DNA of 64,000 nt from Ctenosaura bakeri (GCA_948474755.1 CAOLHI010001036.1:372001-436000), one strand, 5' to 3'; positions 11,640 through 23,971 are shown, counted from the first letter of the stretch. The notes: generated by a model from the sequence alone, not told the origin. Translations and numbers: made by a program.

Positions 11640-12075
11640 AGAACCAGAAATCTGTCTTGGACCTAGGCTTGCCAGATCCCAGGCCCTAGCTCTGAGTCTC
11701 CAGCTTCCATGTGCCATTCCTGTTGGAAGCAAAGAGGCATCAGTGCTTATATAAGGTAATTCCTCAGAAAAAGGAGTCTAGATAACGTCTGGTCTTTATT
11801 TCACCTCTCTGTATCTTTCTTTGACCAGTGGACACAAGCTTTTTCCTTCCTTCTTACCTGAGACACCTTCCTCAAGAAGCTAGTCTTTTTGTTCCCTTTG
11901 TCTGGGATGTAGCATCCATGGGACTCCAACATCAATGATGGCTGCTAGCTTACACCCACACAGGAAAGCTAGTTTTTAGGGCTTTTTCTTACCAAGTATA
12001 GGTCATATTTCTATCCTCTTTCCTATCCTAAGATTTTCTGAGACAATAAAAATAAGTTCTTAAAAAAAAAAAAAG
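11640..12075 (+). other. Possible retroposed segment or LTR with poly(A)
   Basis: It contains a TATATAA motif near 11748 and, about 300 bp later, AATAAAAATAAG followed by a 14-base A run ending at about 12074. The pairing of polyadenylation signal and A tail suggests a reverse-transcribed RNA end. No coding similarity is recognisable and no target duplication was established. Confidence 0.3.
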
Positions 12076-12549
12076 AGTGTCCAGAGTAATTACTGCTGTT
12101 TCTATCGCAAGCTCTTATTGCACTCGCCTTGCTGCATTCTGCTTAATATAGTTACCAAACATTCTTACAATCTTGAGGCAGGAGATAAAGGTACTAATTT
12201 CCCAGTTTTGGTGAGTTCAGCTCCAGACAAAGGGAAAGAGCTTGGTACAAATCTGCAGCTCATATAGGAGAGCAGTAGCTTCTTACAGTTTCCATGGATT
12301 AACTGATTTGTTGCTGCAACTTGCAAAAACTCCCTCCTTCCCTTCTGTTCATTGGAGTGCCAGGGCTTACCTTCCATTCTCCTCTGGATCAACATTATGG
12401 CTAGATTAAACATCCTACATCCTATCTCCATACATAAGTGAGAAGGAATAATCCCATCATCTCACCTTGATCTAAGAACTGTTCCTTTACTTGAGATTTC
12501 TGTCCTAATTTCCAAACAAGAAGATATTTTGTCTCGGTGTGTATAAGTT
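12076..12549. other. No gene seen
   Basis: Unique-looking sequence without a supported feature. Confidence 0.45.
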
Positions 12550-12656
12550 ATTATTATAATTTATTTATATAGCACCATCATTGTACATGGCTCTTGATAA
12601 GTGAAATAACAACAAAACAGTTCCCTTCCCACAGACTTACAATCTATGATACAATC
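12550..12656 (-). mobile_element. L2-like LINE/SINE tail
   Basis: TTTATTTATATAGCACCATC followed by AACAACAAAACAGTTCCCTT matches a common reptilian repeat tail of the form atatagcgccatcaatgtacatggcgct. Short and 5'-truncated. Confidence 0.5.
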
Positions 12657-12657
12657 T

Positions 12658-12841
12658 AGGGTCATTTCCATAATAGACTGTTATAACGCTATTTTTCCAC
12701 TTTCAATATCCCATGGAATCCTGGGATTTGCAGTTTAGGGAGGGGCCGGCTGGCCCCTTCCTAAACTGCAAACCCCAGGATTCCATGGGATGTTGAAAGT
12801 GGAATAATAGTGCTATAACTGTTTAGTGTGGAAATGGCCTA
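12658..12841. mobile_element. Near-perfect palindromic MITE, family A short form
   Basis: The left half contains CCACTTTCAATATCCCATGG and the right half CCATGGGATGTTGAAAGTGG. The two halves pair over about 85 bp each around GGCCGGCTGGCC. The outer ends GGTCATTTCC and GGAAATGGCC match the terminal motif of families A-C. The asymmetric core of other A copies is absent. Confidence 0.85.
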
Positions 12842-14004
12842 TGACACAAAGACATGACACAAAAGGAAAAGGGGATGGCAGTGTAGGAGAGCATTCAGTC
12901 TAGCAGATACTGCCTCTTTCTCTCTCCTTTCAAGGCCACAGCAGTGGCAGTTGTAATGGAGGGAGAAACTTTCATCTGCTTCTGGGCCTAGGCATGATAG
13001 AATGTAAATGTGCATGGAATATATGTGCATGTTTGAATGACAAGTTATGAGCAACTGTGGTCTGTGCTCGGTGCATAACAGTTGATGCTATCACCAGGGG
13101 CAATCCTTACGTTTCAGGGTTTGACCTAGAAACCCTAGAGCATAGGGTAATCTATAGCTGGAAGCCCTTCTTTGAGCCACTGCAGAACTCATACTGCTAC
13201 TTAGCAATAGGCTTAGGAAATAAAAACTGGAATATTATGCGTGCTCACCCAAGTTATTTACACTTTAGTAAACATGCCTAGTATTGGTAAAGGGACTCAC
13301 CAAAAAATATTGCTATGTTTCATAAATAAATCCACACTGGGAGAATAGGGAGGTGGGTATTTCATAAGCTTCAAAGGTCTCCAGGGAAATACTGGAATGA
13401 TGTGATTTGTCTGTCAGATCTAGTGTGAGGAAATAAATATCTCTGAATGAAAACCATTATCCTTTCAGAAAGTGACACCCAAGTTATGATTTACTAGCCC
13501 TCTCGCCTTCCCCAACCCTCTGCCTGCTTGCTGATTCCTAGCATTCAGGATGGCAAGCCAGACAGATTGCCAAAAGAGATAATCCTGAAAAATACCTTTT
13601 ATCAAAATTGTATAACCTCACCTTTAAAAGCGCCATCACCATTTGGGCAGCATTGCTCCAAAATAATGGGATGCCAGCAATCTTCTGTGAATAATGTTTG
13701 TTGATCCCCCGTAGGAGACACACATCAAAGAAGATAAAAGAAAATGATGAATCTCTCCTCATTGGGAGACTCATAGTCCGCTAGCACAAAATGCATATTA
13801 CAGAGATGTCACACTCTGGAAATTTTACATATCTGCTGTGGGAAAAATCGCCCGCTGTTTATTTCCACAAAGGCAGTTGTATACGTATGTGCATTGTCCA
13901 TATAGAATTTTTCACTACTGTGGGATCTCACACATATGTAGGAGAGGTGAATCTGTCAGCTATGCTTTCTCACACGTCCACAATTTTAAAATCTCAAGGC
14001 AAGT
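12842..14004. other. No gene seen
   Basis: Unique-looking sequence. The frames at 12839-13054, 13057-13281 and 13538-13774 have no recognisable family. Confidence 0.45.
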
Positions 14005-14290
14005 TGGTACCACATAATTGCATCGGTTTCATACCACTTTAATCTCATGTTTCCATCCAAAGGAACCCTGGGATTTTCGATTTGGTGAGATACATAGAAT
14101 TATCTGATAAACAACTCCAGACCATTCCCTTGAACTACAGTTGCCAAACTACCCTGAGAAAAGAGTGACTAGAGTGTTGCAGCTGAAAAGACAAAGTACC
14201 TCACCAAACTGCAAATCCCAGGCTTCCTTAGGTTGAAGTTCTGGTAGGCAAAGTGTTATGAAACTGACATTATTGTGCAGGACAGACATT
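14005..14290. mobile_element. Old palindromic MITE, A-like
   Basis: The left part has TTTCATACCACTTTAATCTC and CCCTGGGATTTTCGATTTGG. The right part has CTCACCAAACTGCAAATCCC and GTGTTATGAAACTGACATTA. These are inverted counterparts with many differences. About 285 bp, non-coding. Confidence 0.6.
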
Positions 14291-16576
14291 TCTTCAGTTC
14301 CTACCTATACAGTGACAATTATGTAATTTCTCATTTTAAAAAAAAAAAGAAGGCAAAATTCTCACCTATCTCTAAGATACGGATGATGAGAAGATTCCAA
14401 TAGCAAGGCTGGTATCCTATTTTGGGGCAAGGATACATAAATGCTCACTTACACTTTTAAAATTCTTGGGGCTCACCCATCCTTCCTGGCTATGAATGTC
14501 TGCCTTCGACTCCCTTTTGCTTCATTAAGTGGAACTACTCAGATCTGTTAACCCTGAGAAGCAGCCCTGATGATAATGAAAAATAAATCCCACCAGCAGT
14601 TCAAAGTAACCTCTCTCAAATTCATACAAAATAAATTGGGTTTGGTGCTTCGCAGGTGGCATGTTTCAGTTTGTTACCCTGACGGCTTGTCTTGTACTCA
14701 CTCGCTGTTCAATTATGCATTATTTCCTGTTCTCATTACGGACCTTCAAACATCCATGAAAATATCCTCATTTGGAGTTTCTCCTGTCCTTTTTAAATTT
14801 TTATCTCACATAAAGGAGAAAGATAATGGTGTTAAGACCAACGCAGAGCCAAATTGAGAAGAGATGGGAGAGATCTCTTCATTCTGTTCAATGGCGCTCT
14901 TTGGCCTCCAGTCCCCCTTATCCAAATAAATTAATCCAGGTTGGGTTTTCCAAACTAGTCTGATCCAATTAGGGCATTCACTGGGATTGTTTAAGGCAAA
15001 GACAGATAAAATACCCTTCAAAGGATAAGTTCTTTACTGATTCTGTGAAAAGCATAGTGTATGTTTGAGGGGTTATTTGTGGAGGCATAATTTAGTATGT
15101 TCAGGTATTGAAGCTTATTAGCATCTTATTTCAGCACATCAAGTGGTGCCTGGTACAAAATGTTGCAGTTTAGCTTCTTTCCCAACAGAAGTTTCCCTAT
15201 TCTAAATGCCCTCATTTCCTTCAGCAATTTCATGGCTGCCTCCCTATTCCATTTTCCTCTCCCAACTGACCTCCAGCATTTTGTAGTTACTTGGCCTTAT
15301 CAGATGCATTTTAAGAGGTCTGCCCACTTAGTTAATTTGCATTTCAAATAAATAAGCAAACAACCAAATAAATGCATGTCTTGTCAATACCTCTCTCTTA
15401 CTTCTCTCAGTGGTCCCAATTTCCCTGTTGGCACATATCACATGAGTTTTATATTAGAGCAAGGGTGGCAATGGGCAGCCCTCAGGCTGTATGTGGCCCC
15501 TGAACCCCCTATCCTGATCTTTTTTATAAAATAAATAAGAGTGTGATTTTTCAGCAGTGTGCCCTACAATCACCCAGAAAGCTTCCCCCAACACATGAAA
15601 ACATGCAAAAAATAACTGACCCCAGAAGCCTCTGAATAAATCATTTTTTTTTCTGCAGGCACTTTCAAAATAGCAGCAGGAAGAGATACAACTTCATCTC
15701 TTGTCACCATTTTGAGAAGGTCTGCAGGAGAAAACAGAGCCATTTGGGCTTCCTGGGGTGGGAGTGGAGCCCCTGAGAGGTGGGTTGGAGGAAAAACTGG
15801 CTCTTGGCCCCATTCATTGCCCACCGTTATATCAGAACAAAGGTGAAAAAAAAATCTTCAATGTCTTCATTTCACTTTAGGATTTCACTTGATGGTGAGT
15901 ACTTTCCAATGTGGGACAGGGCCAACTTTAAAAGGGTGGATCTAAGAACATCAGCAAGTTTTATCTCAAAGCTCTAGCTGTTCCTAACTAAGCCTTAGAA
16001 AAGGCATTTCAGAGTTTTAGAACTGATTGTGATGTATTTTGGAATATATTAAAACTTAGAAACTTTCTAAAATGATTCAGTTACCAGGCATTAGTTTCCC
16101 TATTACAATAATTCCCCCACCATACTCATGGGTTCACATTCTGCCATTTCAATAACTCACAGTTAACCTCTTCCCTCACAGACTCACCTCCCTCCCACTC
16201 ACCCTTTGCCCCAATCTGTTACTGGCCACCACCACCCCCGATTTGATATGGTTTAATTTGTGAAATATGCTTTAATTGGCAAAATACATTAATTGACATT
16301 GGTACAAAATGGACCCTGAAGTGACTGGAAAGTTAAGCTGGGCAGAGAAAAGTTACTGACTGAACATATGTGCTTCAAAGTAGGTCAGAAGATCCCCTCT
16401 AGGCATAGCCAAGATCATTGTCAGGCAGATTCCCAGGTAATTCCAGAGATGATAGGCTGAAGCTGTAATGTCTCTGATACCACACAATAGCAAAGGAAAG
16501 TTCTCACCAAAACACTGATTGTTTCAGCCCTTCTTCCTTGCACCTAGATGTTTCTTTGTATTGTTTCCTTATCCGG
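14291..16576. other. No gene seen; candidate conserved non-coding block
   Basis: Unique-looking DNA. Positions 14540-14800 are free of recognisable repeats and of balanced composition. The frames at 14570-14857 and 15160-15351 have no known domain. Confidence 0.4.
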
Positions 16577-17237
16577 TTGTCATGAGCCAGGCTAAGCATG
16601 CTGCCAATTCATACTGGGACTCCAAGTTAGACTTGGACTCCCAGTCGGGGGAGGATCCCTTGGAGGGGCCTTCGGGAGAGGGTGCTCCTTCAGAGTCTAG
16701 GGAGGAGTCTGCTAGCGACCCCACAGCTGTCCCAGGCACGGATCCTGAGCAGATGTTTGTGCTCCGGAGGCAGAGGCCAGTGCTTCTGACTTGACAGAGG
16801 CTGGTGTTTCTGACTCCAGCCCGGAGTTTGCAGCAGACCCTCCCCCCACATTCCTCCAGAGGCCGCTGGAGAAGGGGGCAGTTCGGAGATCACAGCGGCT
16901 GTGGGAGAAGTGTCTGAAGAATCAGCCCTGAAGTCTTGAGGGGCTCCAGCTGTGAGCTGGGCCAATGAACACTTGATCAACCCCAGCTGGGCTAAAGACT
17001 GTGTATTTAAGACAGACGCTGTGGAAGTTGGGCATGGGGTAACTGGAAATCTGCGTCCTGTGTCATGGGCTTTCTGTTCCAAGCTAATACTTGCTGTTTG
17101 AGTTTGCTGCCTCTGGGACTTGGATGTTTCTTTTGGTGACATAACCTCTTGATTTTTTTATTACTTTACTTTATTACTAAATCCATAAACTCAGCTCCTG
17201 CCTCTGTGTCTGCTTAAGCCGCCACCTGACATTGACA
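16577..17237 (+). mobile_element. Gypsy-like solo LTR
   Basis: About 660 bp, starting TTGTCATGAGCC and ending CATTGACA, with CCGG directly on both sides (16573-16576 and 17238-17241) as target duplication. TATTTAAGAC near 17002 fits a promoter, and the following CTGTTTGAGTTTGCTGCCTC region fits R/U5. No internal gag or pol region adjoins it, so it is a solo LTR. Positions 16579-16790 form an acidic, Ser/Glu/Pro-rich frame of unknown meaning. Confidence 0.75.
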
Positions 17238-17241
17238 CCGG

Positions 17242-17773
17242 CCACTATTACAGAGCTATTACGATGGCAATTAACTCTTTATCACCTTAGGCCATTAACT
17301 CCATCCAGACCCCATTGTCCATGTGGCAATTTCAATTGTTGCTCAGCCAGAAAACCATTCACACCCATGCCCTCTAGGCAGATTTTGGGTATACCCCCCC
17401 CCAGCTTTGAACAGTTCAATTCAGTATCTCATTTATTGAATGGCACATTGTCTCTCTGATTTCTGAATGAATACAGTCCTTAGGCGCAAGTCTAAGCCAC
17501 AGTATTTCTTTCTTTGTTGCTCTCCAGATCAGTAATGATTGCCCATTCTCTGCAAACTCCTCTATCAACAGCTTTCCTCTCTTTATCCTTCAGTTAGCTC
17601 TTGTGCAAGTGCGTGCTTGAATCTTTTGTGTGTGTTATTGAATTTTTCAATAAAACCCATTTTAGTTTATTTTGGAATCTCTGGCTGGTTCTTTCCTGCT
17701 AGGACCCTGTAAACATTGGAGGAAGATCTCATTAGGTTACCCCCCTTTTGCAGGCTTCCTAATCTGAGCTAAT
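17242..17773. other. No gene seen
   Basis: CAATAAAACCC near 17649 is followed by a T-rich segment and could be an LTR or UTR end, but no boundaries or duplication are visible. Confidence 0.4.
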
Positions 17774-18062
17774 TAATTTCCCATTGGTTCTTGTGGGTTT
17801 TTCGGGTTTTGAGATTGTGTTCTGGTTGTATTTTGTCCTGATGTTTTGCCTGCATCTGTGGCTGGCATCTTCAGAGGAATGGTGAATTGAAAGTGGAGTG
17901 GAGAATATATATGCCAGTCTCCTCCTCCAGGGGGGAGGGAGCAATTAGCATAATAGTCTCATTGTGTGTATTGAATACTTGTTCCTGGAGGGAGACTTCC
18001 TGAGCCCAGGTGGGGCTCGTTAGGGCTCGTTAGTATCTTTTGTGTTTTGATTTTGGTGTTTT

Positions 18063-18353
18063 TCAATACTGGCAGCTAAATTTTGTTGATCTTCTGAGTC
18101 TCCTCTTTCCTGTTAAAATTATCCAAGTGTTGTGTATTTCAATGGGCTCTCTGTGTAGCCTGACCTGGTAGTTGTTAGAGTGGTCCAGACTTTCTGTGCT
18201 TTCAAATAACATTCTGTGTCTGGTTTGGTTTATAGTGTGTTCTGCTACTGCTGACTTTTCTGGCTGGATCAGCCTGCGGTATCTTTTGTGCTCTTTGATT
18301 TGTGTTTGGATGCTGCATTTTGTGGTCACTATGAGACCTGACCACAGCTGCAC
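18063..18353 (-). pseudogene. PLE GIY-YIG endonuclease remnant
   Basis: The 96-residue frame contains QIKEHKRYRRLIQPEKSAVA, then EHTIN and HRMLFESTESLDHSNNYQVR. This is the R-x-EH region and the downstream H/E segment typical of GIY-YIG domains at the C-terminus of Penelope proteins. The N-terminal GVYxIPC motif is not in frame and the C-terminal end is degenerate. In a complete PLE this domain nicks target DNA to prime reverse transcription. It lies downstream of the RT remnant at 18543-18764, in the expected order. Inactive. Confidence 0.8.
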
Positions 18354-18542
18354 GGTATGTGGTAAAGTCCTGCAGAAGTTAGGGGATCCCTCTTGTCCTT
18401 TGCTGAGCGAAGCATTTGTTGAATTTTCCTGGTTGGTCTGTAAATTGTTCAGAGGTTATGTTTCTTCATAAGTTTCCCTATTCGGTCGGTGACTCCTTTG
18501 ATATATGGTAAAAACACATTCCCTTCAGGTGGCTGTTTATTC

Positions 18543-18764
18543 TTACTCCTGTGGTTTTTTTTGGGGTCTTGAGGCCCTTCTGATATCTGAGCTGGAGTAC
18601 CCATTAGCCTGTAGAGCCCAGTTTAAATGATTCAGTTCCTCGTTCAAGACATGAGGTTCACAAATTCTTTTTGCATGGTCTAACAGAGTTTTTATTGTGC
18701 TCCTTTTTTGTCCTGGGTGATGGTTGGAGTCTTTGAGTAGATAAATTCTCCACTCCACTTCCAA
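18543..18764 (-). pseudogene. PLE reverse transcriptase C-terminal remnant
   Basis: The frame reads LLKDSNHHPGQKRSTIKTLL, then DHAKRICEPHVLNEELNHL and ANGYSSSDIRRA. These are the conserved thumb/linker segments of Penelope RTs, also seen in PLE copy 2 at about 31670-31850. Motifs A to C are absent because the inverted terminal sequence joins directly upstream. Confidence 0.8.
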
Positions 18765-18913
18765 TTCACTATTCCTCTGAAGATGCCAGCCACAGATGCA
18801 GGCGAAACATCAGGAGAAAATGCAACCAGAACACAGTCTCAAAGCCCAAAAAACCCACAAGAACCAATGGATTCTGACTGGAAAAGCCTTCAACTCTACA
18901 TAATTTCCCATTG

Positions 18914-20849
18914 TCATGTGGAGGTAATGGCATTGCAGGTGGACTCTTGAGCCACCCATGTTTTGGGCTAACAAATCCATCCCATGATGTCTGGGTAATG
19001 GCACTAATGTGGTCTGCTCCAGGCCCTTCCACCCTCACCTTGCCTGCTTGCCCCCCTCCCACTTTAACTACCTCTTCATCTACACTGCCACAGTAAACAG
19101 CATTGGCATCACCAGACGTAGCCCTCTAGCTTTGCAGGGACCACAGGGAGCTTTCATACTACCAAATAGTATGAAGCCTCTCTATGATCCCTAGAAAGCT
19201 AGAAGGCTACTTCTCATGATAGTAAAGGGTTTGGCACTATCCACAGTTTCAGGCATCTATGGGGAACATATCTCCCATGCATATTGTTATTGTTTCCCTA
19301 AGACCCATTCATAAGCCACTATGTTATCGCACTAGGAAATCTCTCTGTGCATGTATAAAGACCTACGTGCATATTTAGAAACTTTCTATTTCTGCACTTC
19401 TAATATCCTTGGTGCCAACCTACAAAGAGAGCCAGAAATCACATACACACCCTCCACAGTGAGAGAGAGATGGCCAATCTCACCTCTGGCCTTAAAGTCT
19501 GCCCCTTTTCACCATCACTCTTCTGATAGCTTTCCTTGAAATATCCATTTGTACAGAGAGGTTATTGGAGAGGAACTGATAATAATGAGTTTACAATTGA
19601 TTACCATTGATCCTTCTTGAGGAAGAAGAAGAAAGAAGGAAAGCATGTCAAGCAATCACTAAGCGTTTAAAACGTTTTATAGATTAAATGCCGTAATTGT
19701 TTTCTCCTGGTGTTTGGTTAGATGAAACACATAATTCCTTTTGCCAGTACTTTAAAAAAAAAATGAGGAGTACTTTCATATTGACCAAATCCCCCTGGTA
19801 GTTCAAATGAGAAGCTGCACTTCTGTGAGTTTTTATATATCCACAGATCTCATGAAATTCACAGAAGTTGCCTATATTTTGAGGTTCTCTGAATGTGAGA
19901 CAGGCCATTAAATGATCTGTTTCTTCTGGAATACACCTCCTAGTGTCAAAACATTTCATTTGGCTGGGTATTATAAACTATGCATGGGAGAGGGGGGATG
20001 TCTGTGGCCATCTAAACATCGCTGGACTTCAGCTTCCATCAATCCTGACCATTGCCTATGGCAGCTGGTCCTAATGGACTTTGAAACACTACAAGGGCTA
20101 AACTGGCACAATTTCTTCATCCTTTGCTGTACATCCTAGGACTGGGGATACAACACCTGGAAAGCACAAGAAAATTATCAGTACATGAGTACTAGAGTAT
20201 CATATAGCACCATGTTTCACATGAAGGGTAAACAGAGAACATACTTAGAGAAATATGAATGCTTATATGGGTCCAATTATACCCATTTAAATCTTGTTCA
20301 TGGCTTTCCTCATTGTGAGCAACAACATTACTTGTTCAAGAGGCCCTTTCTGAAAAGTGGAAAATAGGCTTGTATAATCTGTAAAACTTTAAGTGGTTAA
20401 AATGGGAAAAATAGTTCATGCATAAAGAGCAAAAAAAGACACAAGTACATTTATGACCTCTGTAAACTGTGTTTCACTGGAACCCCCATAATTTTATTCA
20501 TTCCGAATTAAGTGAAATTAATTCTAAAGATACTGTAGCCCTGTTCTGACATTCAGGACAGGGTTATAAATTTATAGGGAAGGGAGCATGTTAGCCCCAC
20601 TCAGTCACTTTTGTGAAGATTGAGGATTTAAAGAGAACAGTATGCCCTAGACAGGCAGCATCTCAATGTGATTGCAACCTTCATTCAGGGTTTCAGATCA
20701 CACGAAGAACCTTCCTGCATAGAAAGATGTTGTCCTCTTCAGATTATCAGAACACACCTATAACACACAGTTACAGTAGTTTAGTATCATATTAACTCTC
20801 ATGCTGTCATCCTACAGAAATGTGGTACTTGAGAGGTCTTTGCAAAGAA
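18914..20849. other. No gene seen
   Basis: Unique-looking DNA with a possible degraded short repeat near 20020-20090. The frames at 19009-19194, 19351-19539 and 19912-20139 have no recognisable domain. Confidence 0.45.
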
Positions 20850-20996
20850 GCTCTGGTGTACTATAGCACTGGAACACACTGGCTAAGTATTTTACCAAAT
20901 CCTAGGATTCCACTGGGTGGAGTCATACTGGGGTTTCCAGTTTAGGGAGGGACCGACAATAGAGCTATAACAGTCTAGTGTGGAAATGGTCTCAGT
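20850..20996. mobile_element. Degraded family A MITE fragment
   Basis: Contains GTTTCCAGTTTAGGGAGGGA, ATAGAGCTATAACAGTC and the end TGTGGAAATGGTC. Shorter and rearranged relative to intact copies. Confidence 0.55.
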
Positions 20997-21189
20997 ATTT
21001 AACAAATGATTAAATGGGTCTGCTGTAGTCAGAACTATCCAAGAAGCTTCCAGCCATACAGTTGCACATGCTTGGATGTTGCATCAAAGGCACTGATAAA
21101 TAGTTAGGCATCATCCAAGAATTTGTAATTGCATGGCTGGTATCCTATTGGTTAGCCCCAACTAAAGTAAACTCACTGAATCAATTGTT

Positions 21190-21263
21190 AAAAGAGTATC
21201 ACCACACACCAACACACCCAACCACTCACCCATCCATCCATCCATACACACACACCAATTATC
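21190..21263. repeat. CACC/CATC/CA-rich simple repeat
   Basis: Irregular runs of CACACC, CCATCCAT and CACACACA. Simple sequence, non-coding. Confidence 0.8.
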
Positions 21264-21296
21264 GCTCCACTTTAGCTGGGACTAACAATAGGATTT

Positions 21297-21420
21297 TGTT
21301 GTTGTTAACTGCAGTCAAGTCAACTTTGACTTAAGGGTGACCCTATGAATGAGAGATGTCCAAGTCACCCTTACAGCAACAGCTCTGATCAGGTTTTGCA
21401 GATTCAGAACAACAGTAGGG
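21297..21420 (-). mobile_element. BovB LINE 3'-end fragment
   Basis: TTGTTGTTAACTGCAGTCAA, then GACTTAAGGGTGACCCTATG and AATGAGAGATGTCCAAGTCA, are the reverse complement of the BovB 3' terminus. The same sequence starts the longer copies at 30135 and 62157. The coding region is missing through 5' truncation. Confidence 0.7.
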
Positions 21421-23773
21421 TTTAGTCCGTGTGAAATTATTGCATTTGTGGATTTCTGTTTGCACAAGTAGGAACTGAATACACCCCTTGCACAATGGCC
21501 ACAAAAGTACAATAACATGTGTAAGGGAATTTATAGAGATATATGACAGCAACAAGATTCCAGCCACCTTGGAAACATTTTGATGTAGGAAGATAATGAC
21601 CTGACCAGCCATAGTGAATGTAAAAAACCTTTTGCTAGGCTTTGCATTCTTTTAGATGTTTAAGATTCTGCTATTTCCTCCCCCATTTTTGAGTGGCAGT
21701 CCATGATTATGATACATATTCACTGCACGATATAGTATAATGTCAGGAAATTGTTTAAAAAACAGAAAAGGGAACAGAATCCTAGCCCAGACTTTCCAAT
21801 TTTCACCAGTCAGTAAAACACAACCTTCAGTTTTGTTGCGATAATTGATGGCTTTCGATGTTTGCTTTCTTTTGATCTGTTTGCCTTCATTTTACCTTAA
21901 AACAGAGGGAGACTCAATATTTGCTCTGAACTCAGGAAGCTTTATCCCCTCTGGTTTGGAGTCCTTCCTGCCCACCCACCTCCCCATCCTGCCTTCTGTC
22001 ACAACTGCCTATTTTTCTCCCAGGCAGTGGAAGCAGAATGAATTCTCCAGTGTGACTGCATAAAGGCTCCATATCGCCAAATTCATAACTATTTGCCTGC
22101 AGTTTTCCCCAGGGAAGGCTATTAACTACAACTTAGCATCTGATTGATGGCTAGGCAGCTTAGGTTCTGGTTTACATCAGGGCTCCAAAATATGCATCAT
22201 TTTAATACATGTGGGCAGATAGATATTAAATAAAACACCCCGAAGATATTTATTATAGCTGTGAGATTGGAGTGCAACCTGACTCATGCCTATTTATCGA
22301 GATTTAATAATCACTTATTTCCTTGATGTTCAATATTTGCCTTATTAAATCTAATCAAGACGTCTGTTCAGTGACCGTCTCTTCACAGGAGGCTGTTTTG
22401 ATTCCATATTTTATTGCTCTTATCCATGAGCTATTAGTTGTTGTATGCCACCCTGTGAATTGATGGAGGCAGAGAGATTAGTTGAGTAATCCTTGGACAG
22501 TATGGTGGAATAGAAGTGCTACTGTGCCACAAATAGTAGAGGAAAAAAAAAAGATTGCCTCCTTTTCTAGGATCCTGTCCTTTTTGTAGTTCTGTTCAGG
22601 TGTTCAGGATGAGTTGTAAATAAAGGGGGCAGGCTAACCATATTCTCTTCATACGGAGAACAATTGTTTAAAGAGTGTCTGAAATATAGCAGACCCACTG
22701 AATCCATATAGAGATGGAATGAGTATTGAAAAATTTTTTAAAAAAAAAATGGCTGAAAATCTGTTTTGAAATGCTGAGAAACCCTAATGAGAACAATCCT
22801 GGATGGATGAGAATGTTTGAGTTTAGGACTTACCATATACCAAATTCACATGTGACTGCATGTGTTCATTTCAGTGCAAAAATATTATTTGCTGCACAGA
22901 CAATGCTGTTACTTGTACAGAAAGGGTTGTTTTCCATGTAAAACACCCACAGGAATTTAGTGCAAAATAAATCTTTTACTTCAAATAATCTTTAAAACTT
23001 TCTGAAGATTGTTTCAGGAGAGAAAAGAAAATGGGTGAAATTTCTCATTGCTTTCTTTGAAGGGAAAACTGGCAAAGAACAACATCCCAAATCCATGGCA
23101 CTTGCGTAAGTGTTGACTTACTGAGTTCCCACAGACTTGGAGAGTCAATTCTTGTTGGGACTAATAATTGGATTTGGGTGGAGGATTGAATTCTCTGCAT
23201 CAAAAGTCTAACCACACAATTGGGATTGCTGACTTATGGGCGGGGTGGTGGTGTACAAAATTATATGGAGTGCCTCTTAGTGCTCCCCACATGAAGAAAG
23301 AGACAACAGAGGGGACCAGGGTAGCCTGTTCCCCTTCCTCATATGTCAAGTTAACGCTTCTTGAACTCTTGAATTGGACATAGGAGAGCTGCCAAAGAGC
23401 TACTGCTCTGCATTGTACTACTATTTGAAGTATTTAGCTATGGAGAAGAGAAGAATACTTCTTCCCCGGGAAGTCTGATTAGCCTAGGGATAATCTGAAT
23501 ACTCCTCCAATATAATATTCTGTGGGTTGGGGAGTCAAGTTAAGGTAACTATATTTCTTTTCCATGAACGATTAGTAGGAACTACATCACATCATGATGT
23601 AGGTTTGTTTTGTTTTTTTCTGAAAAAGATTTCAGAGAAGACCAGCAGCCGACTACTTAGTATAGTCATCTATCTTTCATTTAATTAAAAAATAAGAATA
23701 AAGAGAAAGGCACTCTACAGTACTTCACGGGCATCTCATAAAAATGTAGAACACTGCCTTAAACTGAATAATA
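21421..23773. other. No gene seen; candidate conserved non-coding block
   Basis: Unique-looking sequence. Positions 22200-22480 are rich in TAAT/ATTA motifs and free of repeats, like many vertebrate developmental enhancers. This is a compositional impression only. Confidence 0.4.
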
Positions 23774-23968
23774 GGGCCTTTCCGCCCTACATTGTTATAG
23801 TGCTATTATTTCACTTTCAACGTCCTATGGAATCCTTAGGAGGGGCTGTTTAGGGAGGGGCATTTAGAATTCTTGGCCAGAGAGCTCTTTGGCCTCAGTA
23901 AACCACACACACCAGAATTTCACAGGATGTTGAAAGTGGAATAATAGCAAGTGCAGTGCAGAAGTGGC
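23774..23968. mobile_element. Palindromic MITE, family A
   Basis: 195 bp. The left end GGGCCTTTCCGCCCTAC and right end GTGCAGAAGTGGC are flanked by a perfect ATA duplication (23771-23773 and 23969-23971). The core includes GGGGCATTTAGAATTC and CCAGAGAGCTCTTTGGCCTC. Confidence 0.85.
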
Positions 23969-23971
23969 ATA

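Larger units (their letters stand above)
17787..18900 (-). mobile_element. Penelope-like element (PLE) copy 1, internally deleted
   Basis: 1114 bp with a perfect 13-bp target duplication TAATTTCCCATTG (17774-17786 and 18901-18913). Both ends carry the PLE terminal sequence in inverted orientation: TGGCTGGCATCTTCAGAGGA near 17860-17879 and its complement TCCTCTGAAGATGCCAGCCA near 18773-18792. An extra tail of about 40 bp, ending in the complement of GTTGAAGGCTTTTCCAG, is present only at the right. Inside, on the minus strand, are the C-terminal RT region and a GIY-YIG endonuclease remnant. The catalytic RT palm is missing. Confidence 0.88.

Noticed and set aside
16519..16794. 91-residue acidic frame as a host gene
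   Set aside because: It lies inside a solo LTR with target duplication; at most LTR-overlapping sequence.
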